DNA of 64,000 nucleotides from Diadophis punctatus similis (Eukaryota > Chordata > Lepidosauria > Squamata > Dipsadidae), in NCBI GenBank assembly GCA_023053685.1, contig JALIGW010000004.1, positions 81,746,797-81,810,796 on the forward strand, given 5' to 3'. Of this stretch, positions 55,931-64,000 are shown piece after piece (within the stretch, counting starts at the first letter, position 1; every line of letters begins with the position of its first letter). Under the pieces are notes generated by a model, which worked only from the letters and a program-made list of their open reading frames with translations, did no database searches and was not told the origin of the DNA. Made by a program: the position numbers and the translations under genes.

Positions 55931-56487
55931 AGGCTTACGACCTTTCTTGCCACAGTTGTTAAGTGAATCACTGCAGTTGTTAGATTATTAAGAGCCGAGG
56001 TGGCGCAGCGGTTAGAGTGGGGTACTGCAGGTCACTTTAGCTGACACTGATCCGCAGGTCAGCGGATCAAATCTCACTGGCTCAAGGTTGACTCATCTTT
56101 CCATCCTTCCGAGGTAGGTAAAATGAGGACCCAGATTGTTGGGGGCAATATAAATATACATTGCTTACTGGTGTAAACCGCTTAGAGAGTGCTTGCACTG
56201 TGAGGCGGTATATAAATCTCACTAAATAAATAAATAAATAATAGTATCACGGTTGTTAAGTGAATCCGGCTTCCCCCATTGACTTGGCTTGTCAGAAGGT
56301 CGCAAAAGGGAATCACATGACCCCCCGGGACACTACAACCGTCATAAATACGAGTCAGGTGCCAAGCATCTGAATTTGGATCACAATGAATCATGGGGAC
56401 GCTGCAAAGTGTGAAAAACCATCACTTTTTTCAGGGCTGTTGTAACTTCCGCCACTAAATGAACTGTTGTAAGTCAAGGACTACCTG
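55931..56487. mobile_element. T-MITE copy 15, split by a SINE
   Basis: 5'-truncated; TTACGACCTTTCTTGCCAC to AAGTCAAGGACTACCTG-TA, with a SINE at about 55992-56240 in the middle. Confidence 0.83.
55992..56240 (+). mobile_element. Sauria/ACA-type SINE in T-MITE
   Basis: GAGCCGAGGTGGCGCAGCGG to GGTATATAAATCTCACT(AAAT)n; near full length. Confidence 0.87.
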
Positions 56488-56489
56488 TA

Positions 56490-57009
56490 GTAAGAATACA
56501 TCAGTATTGCTAAATGGGAGATTTCCTGGAATTTCACCAAGGAAAGTTTAAAAAAAAAATAAAGATGCATTTTTTCCTTGCAACGGCACCAAGAGTTGTG
56601 ACCAATTTAAGCTTCACTTGGAGCAAAATGCCGTGCGATTTTCTCGTGTAAATAGAAGAATCAAGGAGCTTAAATGTTACAAAGACTCTCCGGCCACTGA
56701 GTAATAACATCCAAGGTTTTGTTGTCCTCTTTGGAATACTTTCATTTTGAAAGTCAATATTGGAGGTGTTGTGTTTCAAAACAACACAGGTTTTCACAGT
56801 AGAAACATTTCGGAACACAAAATGCTGTCCTTTTAATTTAAAAAGAGAGTGCCACCTAGTTCCTTTAGGATATAATACACAAAGTTAATTCCAAACTTCC
56901 AAAGTATTAATAGTCCTTTGCAAAAAAAAATGAAGTACATTGACGTGAGCAAAACATTAAAACACCCTTTTCCTCGAAAAAGCTTGGTGGTGTGACTTCA
57001 GGGTTTTCC
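56490..57009. other. Intron 3, no feature recognised
   Basis: Unique-looking sequence; no exon recognised. Confidence 0.4.
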
Positions 57010-57740
57010 CCCGCCCCATTTTTATTTTTTTTATTTTTTTTTATTTTTTTATTTTTTGTTTTGTTTTGTTAATATCATATATATAATATAATATAATAAT
57101 ATAATAATATAATAATATAATATAATATAATTATAATATAATATAATATAATATAATATAATATAATATAATATAATATAATATAATATAATATAATATA
57201 ATATAATATATAATTAATAATATAATATAATAATATAATATAATATAATATAATATAATATAATATAATATAATATAATATAATATAATATAATATAATA
57301 TAATATAATATAATATAATATAATATAATATAATATAATATAATATAATATAATATAATATAATATAATATAATATAATATAATATAATATAATATAATA
57401 TAATATAATATAATATAATATAATATAATAATATAATATAATATAATTAATATATAATATGTTATATTATATTATATTATATTATATTATATTATATTAT
57501 ATTATATTATATGATGATATATGATATGATATGATTATATTTATATTATATTATATTATATTATATTATATTATATTATATTATATTATTATATTATATT
57601 ATTATATTATATTATATTATATTATTATATTTATTTTATTTATTTTATTTATTATATTTATTATATTATATTATATTAATATATCATATATATCATCATA
57701 TCATATCACATTATATTTTATATATATTTTATATATTACA
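57010..57740. repeat. (AATAT)n / (ATATT)n inverted satellite, ~700 bp
   Basis: Left block of AATAT-type five-base units to about 57455, then the inverse ATATT units from about 57463. The two blocks are reverse complements, so the array as a whole is a giant potential hairpin. Preceded by T-rich homopolymer runs. Confidence 0.93.
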
Positions 57741-57761
57741 TATTACATATTACATATCATA

Positions 57762-57872
57762 AAGAACATGAAATAAAATTAAAAAATAATAGAAAATAGA
57801 AAATGAAAAATGAGAAGTAATTTTACTTTTCTTTTTATTTTCTATTATTTTTTAATTTTATTTCATGTTCTT
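57762..57872. repeat. Inverted repeat beside the AT satellite
   Basis: AAGAACATGAAATAAAATTA and the following 17 bases are repeated in inverse ending at 57872; the loop is about 35 bp. Confidence 0.88.
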
Positions 57873-57944
57873 ATTTTCTTCATTCCATTTTATTTGTATC
57901 CATATACAAATATACATATAGATATACAGATATATGGATATATA

Positions 57945-58449
57945 GGTAGTCCTCGACTTATAACAGTTAAGTCAGTGACCATTTAGTGACAAGTTACAAC
58001 AGCACTATAACAGAGACTTACGACTTATAGCAATAGCACATAGACTTACCATGTTTCCCCGAAAATGAGACCCTGTCTTATATTTTTTTGAACCCTGAAA
58101 TAAGCGCTTGGCCTTATTGCCATGCACTCAAAAGCCCGATATCCCCTTTTTGCGCGAACTTCTGACGAGCAAAGTCAGTGGGGAAGCCAGATTCACTTAA
58201 CAACCGTGTTACTAACTTAACAACCTCAGTGATTCACTTAACAACTGTGGCCAGAAAGGTCGCAAAAGAGGATCACATGACCTGGGACAGCAACAGTCAT
58301 AAATATGGACCACTTGCCAAGCGTCTGGATTTTGATCACATGACCATCGGGATGTTGGAAAGGTCGTAACTGTGAAAAACGGCCATAATTCACATTTTTC
58401 AGTGCCATCATAACTTTGAACGGTCACTGAACGAACTGTTGTAATCCTG
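57945..58449. mobile_element. T-MITE copy 16, chimeric, with a second DNA element piece
   Basis: Left end AGGTAGTCCTCGACTTAT, then a fragment of the 29503-type element (TGTTTCCCCGAAAATGAG at about 58051), then T-MITE again. At GGTCGCAAAAG (about 58258) the sequence switches from one internal orientation to the other, so both ends belong to opposite half-elements. Confidence 0.75.
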
Positions 58450-59032
58450 TATTGCTTCTTTCCTTGCACAAGAGAGCTGCAGTTTAAAATTTGGCTTCAA
58501 ACATAGCACTACCTCATGATCCTGCCTTAAGAGAATACAATTTGTAGTTTTGAAGTGAAATGCTCCCATGGATAAAATGGACCAAATACTACTACGTTAA
58601 GCTTTAAAGTAGAATTGCTCAAAGTCCAATCTGTAAACTGCATTTTCGTTACTCCAAAACATGGGTGGAAAAAGAAATAATAGCCTTAAGTGGCAACATA
58701 ACCGTAAACTGCAGGCGATAACTTTATCTACAATTTTCCATTAAGAACTAATAACCTAACTTACACATAGTTTACACATACTCGCAAGTTGGTGGGATGG
58801 AGGAAACATGTATTTGGGCTTGCAAGGCATTGTTTAGATTAGAACTCCTCATATGTGTAGAGTGCGAGAACATATACCGAGCAAAATTGGAATTAAATTG
58901 GTAATATTTGTAAAAACGTGCCAAACTCACGTTTCAGAGGAACATATGATAAAGTGTATGCACAAATATATTAAATTGATCGATTTGTTACGAATACTGT
59001 TGCATGTACTAAAGATGTATGCTATCAAATTA
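58450..59032. other. Intron 3, no feature recognised
   Basis: AT-rich unique-looking sequence. Confidence 0.4.
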
Positions 59033-59934
59033 CAGGCAACTCTTGATTTACGGCCACAATGGAGACCAACATTTATGTTGCTAAGTGAGACATTTATTAA
59101 GTGAATTTTGCCCCGTTTTATGACATTTCTCGCCACGTTTGTTAAGTGAATCACTGCAGTTGTTAAATCAGTAGCGTGGTTGCTAAGTGAATCCGGCTTC
59201 CCCATTGATTTTGCTTGTTAGAAGGGGGGGGATCACGTAACCTTGGGAAGCTGCGACCGTCATAAATGCGAGTCCGTTGTCAAGCATCCGAATGTAAATC
59301 ACGTGACCCTGGAGATGCAGCGGTCGTAAGGGTGAAAAAAACGGTCCTAAGTAACTTTTTTCCAGTTCTTCAAACGTATTGTGGCCTGTTGGTCGCCGGC
59401 CCCTCCAGCAGCCAAATCGGATGAGGAGGAGGCGGAGTCAGGGTCAGCATCGAGGCAACCTGAGAGCTCTGAGGGGGAAGAGGGAATGGAGCTGGCAGAG
59501 AGAGGGGGACAGAGGCGGAGCCTGGGCCTTCCATCAGCCCTCAGATGGAGAGTCAACAGCCCCCAGGTCTGGAGGTGGCTGATGAGGAAGAGGAGGAACA
59601 GCTGGGTCCAGTGCCTGATGCGCATAAGGCAGAGGAGAGGAGAGCAGTGGAAATCTATGGGCCGGTCCTTGGAACGGAAGAGCCACCGCTGCTAGCGAAG
59701 CCCCACCCTAGCTCTGGGCATAAAAGGCAGGGGGCGGAGATGAATAAGGTGTGGCAGACAACTATTCATCTTCTGGCCAGACGGACTTGTTAGCCTGCGG
59801 TGAGAGAGAAACTTTTTGCCGGGGCTGCTGGCATTCCTAATAAAGGAATCTTTGAGTTAACTTAAAGAGGATTTGTCATGTTTGGGAAGCTGGGTCAGAA
59901 CAGAACGGTCACTAAGTAAGTCGAGGGCTCCCTG
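59033..59934. mobile_element. T-MITE copy 17, split by solo LTR
   Basis: TA-CAGGCAACTCTTGATTTAC to AAGTCGAGGGCTCCCTG-TA; LTR 59377-59902 inserted in CAAACGGTCAC. Confidence 0.88.
59377..59902 (+). mobile_element. Solo LTR, 526 bp
   Basis: TATTGTGGCCTGTTGG to CTGGGTCAGAACA; flanks AAACG (59372-59376) and GAACG (59903-59907), a 5-bp duplication with one change. Very similar to the LTR at 50691. Ends only 108 bp upstream of SLC2A13 exon 4. Confidence 0.87.
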
Positions 59935-60010
59935 TATTTTAAGAAGATTTGAAAAGTGGCAATTTGAAATTGTAAATGAATTAAAACATTTTTCTCTGTT
60001 TCTTTTGAAG

Positions 60011-60123
60011 GTGGACCGGTGATCTACCGAATGTTGACCTATCCTCCGACCCGAAGACAGCTGATTGTGGGATGTAGCTTGCAGATGTTCCAACAGCTGG
60101 CAGGTATTAACACAGTCATGTAT
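60011..60123 (+). CDS. SLC2A13: SLC2A13 coding exon 4 (residues 327-364)
   Basis: 113 nt after acceptor GTTTCTTTTGAAG, ending ATGTAT|GTATCA. Completes glycine 327 and encodes [20 protein letters not shown] and the first part of membrane segment 7, [20 protein letters not shown] is the sugar-porter segment 7 motif, which lines the substrate path; the residue after QQL is alanine where I recall serine in mammals. Phase 1 in, phase 0 out, so exon 5 should begin with a tyrosine codon. No exon 5 candidate (YSATIL..) was found before 64000. Confidence 0.94.
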
Positions 60124-60235
60124 GTATCATTCAACTTTTTAAAGAGAATTCCGCCCTTTATTTTCAGTTTAAGAGATGGAAAACATCGTTAAAATGGTTT
60201 AACAATGCAAAGTACTAAAGTAACCTTTCAATATA

Positions 60236-60292
<57 letters not shown>

Positions 60293-60451
60293 ACTATTTA
60301 TGTTCATTTTTGGTTTTGAATGAGCACTAATATTTCTAAATAAATGCAACATATAATGTAAAGCCCAAGGCCAGGTGTGACTTTTACCTTAACAAAAATG
60401 CTCTTTCCAGCTCTTTGCGGGAAACATCGCTACCTCTTGCAGGTCAGAATA
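60124..60451. other. Intron 4 start, GT microsatellite at 60237-60289
   Basis: About 26 GT units; the remainder is unique-looking. Confidence 0.7.
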
Positions 60452-60524
60452 ATGGGATAACAGCGTTGGAAGGGACCTTGGAGGTCTTCTAGTCCTACCC
60501 CCTGCCTGGCCAGGAGACCCTGTA
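60452..60524 (-). mobile_element. CR1 3' tip, reverse strand
   Basis: GATAACAGCGTTGGAAGGGA to GGAGACCCTGTA, immediately followed by a T-MITE. Confidence 0.72.
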
Positions 60525-60870
60525 CAAGGTAGTCTTCGACTTACAACAGTTCGTTTAGTGACCGTTCGAAGGTACGACGGCACTGAAAAAAGTGACTGAG
60601 GACCGTTTTTCACAGTTACGAACCGTGCAACCTCCCCGTGGTCACCTGATCAAAATTCAGATGATTGGCCACCGGTTCATATTTATGACGGTTGCAACGT
60701 TCTGGGGTCACGTGCTCCGCTTTTGCAACCTCCTGACCAGCAAAGTCAGTGGGGAAATCGGATTCGCTTAACAACCGTGTTATTCACTTAACAAATGCAA
60801 TGATTCACTTAACAGCTGTGGCGAGAAAAGTCGTAAAATGGGGCAAGCTCACTCGACAAATGACTACCTG
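60525..60870. mobile_element. T-MITE copy 18
   Basis: TA-CAAGGTAGTCTTCGACTTAC to ACAAATGACTACCTG-TA; a small deletion near the right end. Confidence 0.85.
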
Positions 60871-61146
60871 TAGCATTCTGGATGAATTGTTGTCCAGTTA
60901 GTGAATGATTGTCGGTGTTGTATTCTATTTCTCTCTTTTTTTCCCTCAGATTTAGGGAAATCCGATGCTTGTTCATGATTTTACCGTTTTCTTAGTATAT
61001 TAATTGCTGTTTTATTCCACATCTTTGGAAGAAAACCATAAAGGTGCAGGAGAAATGGAAGAAACAGAAGCAAATTTAGGAGAAACAATTGGGTTCCTGA
61101 GAAGGAGCAGAATAAGCAAAAAAAAGGCAAGGCATGCAGAAACTTA
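60871..61146. other. Intron 4, no feature recognised
   Basis: Unique-looking sequence between two T-MITEs. Confidence 0.4.
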
Positions 61147-61517
61147 CATGTAGTCCTCAACATGGTTCATTTAGTGACCGTTCGAAGTTACAACGGCCCT
61201 GAAAAAAAGTGACTTAGGACCGTTTTTCACACTTAACGACCGTTGTTGCAGCATTCCCCATGGTCACGTGATCAAAATTCAGAGGCTTGGCAACTGGCAT
61301 GTATTTATGACGGGTGCCGGGTTACGTGATCCACTTTTCCGACCTCCTGACCAGCAAAATCCATGGGAAAATCCAGATTCACTTAAACACCGTGTTACTG
61401 ACCGCACTTAACGGTAGCACGAAAAGTTGTAAAATGAGGCAAACTCACTTAACTGACGTTTCCCTCAGCCACGTAAAATTTGGGGCTCGATTGTGGCCGC
61501 AACCCAAGGACCGCCTG
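61147..61517. mobile_element. T-MITE copy 19
   Basis: TA-CATGTAGTCCTCAACATGG to CCCAAGGACCGCCTGTG; terminal decay on the right. Confidence 0.83.
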
Positions 61518-61579
61518 TGTTGTCCTTTTTTTGCCTTCTAAAAGAAAAGCGGCTTCCCTTGGACAGGCTGCAGATAAAC

Positions 61580-61984
61580 CAGGGGTATCAAATTCAATTT
61601 GAGGGCCGCATCAGGGCTGTGGTTGACCTCGGGGGGGACGGGCGTGCGTGGCCAGTTGGGTGGGCGTGGCCAGCTTGATGCCACTCCCCAAACTGGTGGC
61701 ATGTTTCCTCTTTGCATTGGGTAGACTCGGCCAAAGCAACGGGGGTAGACCGGGAAGAAGCCACGCTGGCCCGATGTTTCCTCTTCCCACTGGGTAGACC
61801 GGGCCGAAGCGATGTGGGTAGACCAGATCAAAGCCACGTGGGTAGACTGGGCCGAAGCCACGTGCGTAGACCGGGCCAAAGCGACGCGGGCCACCCCCTA
61901 CATTTTCCAAGACGGCCCTGCGGGTCAGATCCACCCACATTGCGGGCCGGATCCGGCCCACGGGCTTTGAGTTTGACACCCCTG
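61580..61984. mobile_element. hAT-E MITE with internal repeats
   Basis: CAGGGGTATCAAATTC to GAGTTTGACACCCCTG; perfect target duplication AGATAAAC (61572-61579, 61985-61992). The interior holds repeats of GGGTAGACCGGGCC(G/A)AAGC in tandem (about 61720-61890). Confidence 0.92.
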
Positions 61985-61992
61985 AGATAAAC

Positions 61993-62644
61993 AGACCTTA
62001 TTCTCAGAAAAAAATCTCGTGGAATCAAACAGCCACAAGGTGACCCAATACCAATCTCAGATAATCCTTTCCATTTAAGGCTGCCTACTTTTTTTTAAAT
62101 CTTTGGGTGAGATTGAATCTTGTTGCGCTCTGATGGATAAAGTTTGGTTATCCGGTTAGGTCAGTTTTCTCACCCGTAAAAGCTGTTTTCACATCCTCAA
62201 AAATAAAGGTGAAGCAATCCACGAAGCGAGGGACCCGGCGGCCTTTGCCGTGATAGACTGAACAACTCATTACAAGGGCTTGTATTCTGTTCTGCGGGAC
62301 AAATTCGTGTTTTTTTATCGCTCCGACGAGCTTCCAACTGAACTTTTTAAAAAAGCAAACTATGCTCCCCGTCTTATCCAATTCGATCGGTTCCAAAGCC
62401 GTGTACGAGAATGAAGTGGTTTCTCTCCCCCACGTAGTTTTTGTTTCCCTATTAATAGATTTTAAATTGGGCAGAGAACCTGGAATACTGGATTGGTAGC
62501 ATTAGTTATTACCAAGGCAACCGCATGAAATCAAACGGGACTGTGATTTCCTGACAGTCAGCGAAGGAGAAGAAGCTGAATTATGAAAGAGCTTTGAAAT
62601 ATAAATGGCTACCGTATCCCTTTCGAGGCTCTCACTGATATAAT
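61993..62644. other. Intron 4, unique-looking
   Basis: No repeat recognised; even composition at 62100-62470. No exon 5 signature. Confidence 0.4.
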
Positions 62645-63605
62645 GCATCTCCACAGTCATGTGTTCAAAATTCAGAAGGTTTGGCAACTGGCATATACTT
62701 ATGACGGTGTTGTGGTCCGCCAGCAGCCTGTGCAGCTGGTAGCAGATTCGGACAGCGAGGAGGCTGGTGTGGTGATTCGCCAACAGCCTCTGCAGCTGGT
62801 ACTAGAGTCGGACAGCGAGGCAGCTGGAGAAGGCTCGGTGCCAGAGGCAGGGATTCAGCCAGGGCCTTCAGAACCTCCAGAGGCTGCCATGAGTGAAGAA
62901 GAAGAAGAAGAGGAGGTGGAGCCTGTTCTCAATGCGTGCATGCGCAGAGCTGCCAAAAGGCAGGAATGGTTCCTGAGGAGAAGGACCACTCGGGAGTAAG
63001 GCTTGGGGAGAATTGGCCACTCCCATAGCCTATTTAAGTGATGAAAACGAGTGAGGAATTTGCAGGAAACAACTTCGTTCATCTCAAGTCCTTGTCTTTG
63101 AAGTCAAACCTCTGTTCTGCTCCCGTTTGAAATCGTCAAGTTGCCTGCAAATTGTTCCTGGGCGTTTTGCCAAAAACATTAAGGTTCATGTGGATTATCT
63201 GCTGTTATCTGAAAGATTCTTCGTAAGACTTGTGTTCTTTTGCTTGGACTATTGCCGGCTGTTAAGGAGACTAATTAATAGCCCTTGCACAGAAAAGACT
63301 GGTTTATACTTTATTTGAATTCAGGACAACTGCTAAGTAGGACAATTAGTAGCCGTTACTATTAAAACAAGGTTTGTTCGGACGCTGTGTTGTGCTGTGT
63401 TTCTTGGTCAGGAAGCTGGGTCAGAACACACGGTTGCACGTGTGGGTCACGTGATCCCCTTTTGCGACCTTCTGACAAGCAAAGTCCATGGGGAAGCCGG
63501 ATTCACTTAACAACCGTGTTACTAATTTAATCACTGCAGTGGTTTACTTAACAGCTGTGGCAAAAATGGTCGTAAAGCTGAATTTTCTAGTATAACAACA
63601 TTTTG
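62645..63605. mobile_element. T-MITE copy 20, split by solo LTR
   Basis: CATCTCCACAGTCATGTG.. to GGTCGTAAAGCTGAATTTTC..; both termini decayed. LTR 62708-63428 inside. Confidence 0.75.
62708..63428 (+). mobile_element. Solo LTR, 721 bp
   Basis: TGTTGTGGTCCGCCAGC to GAAGCTGGGTCAGAACA; flanks GACGG (62703-62707) and CACGG (63429-63433). CGGACAGCGAGG(C/A)(G)GCTGG is tandemly duplicated near the start (about 62748-62828), making it the longest copy. Confidence 0.87.
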
Positions 63606-63659
63606 TAGTTGGTGACTCTCAGTATATCTTCAGTGAAGTCAGTTCCATGATTAAATTGT

Positions 63660-64000
<341 letters not shown>

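Noticed and set aside
62643..62999. 118-codon frame with acidic C-terminus
   Set aside because: Entirely T-MITE plus solo LTR; similar acidic frames at 50690 and 59380 are LTR translation.

Overview
This is vertebrate nuclear DNA, almost certainly from a squamate reptile and most likely a snake. The evidence is a spliced GC-rich vertebrate gene embedded in CR1, L2, L1 and R4-like LINE pieces, Sauria/ACA-type tRNA SINEs, many hAT and TA-flanked MITEs, SPIN-like hAT elements, and long AT, GT and AAT microsatellites. There is no prokaryotic, plasmid or phage content and no CRISPR array. The species call is inference from repeat content; no species-diagnostic sequence was checked.

The only cellular gene I can support is the 5' part of SLC2A13 (HMIT, the H+/myo-inositol cotransporter) on the + strand. 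A CpG-rich promoter without an obvious TATA box covers about 23430-24350. Coding exon 1 is 23730-24339, exon 2 42404-42563, exon 3 43838-44046 and exon 4 60011-60123. All four join in phase through GT-AG introns and give an open 364-residue N-terminal part (six membrane segments plus the start of the seventh) of a protein that is about 650 residues in mammals. The remaining exons lie beyond position 64000. Intron 1 is about 18 kb, intron 2 about 1.3 kb, intron 3 about 16 kb, and intron 4 is open-ended.

Region by region: 1-23109 is intergenic and packed with nested transposons. 23430-24350 is promoter plus exon 1. 24400-25310 is a 22-bp/88-bp higher-order minisatellite that starts about 60 bp after the exon 1 donor. 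25540-26215 is a ~122-bp tandem array. The rest of intron 1 holds MITEs, SPIN, an R4-like LINE tail in an AAT repeat, and a SINE with a 67-bp internal expansion. Introns 2-4 carry solo LTRs, Penelope-like ends, a large AT satellite and further MITEs.

Most of the new information is in the repeats. About 20 copies of one ~390-bp TA-flanked MITE occur, roughly one per 3 kb. Target-site duplications can be read directly for many hAT MITEs and solo LTRs, so nested insertions can be ordered in time. Several MITE families with different terminal inverted repeats share the same internal cassette, which carries GCGCATGCGC (NRF1-like) palindromes; related elements carry TGACGTCA (CRE-like) and AAGATGGCG (YY1-like) words. 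Family names and protein comparisons are from memory; no database search was run.
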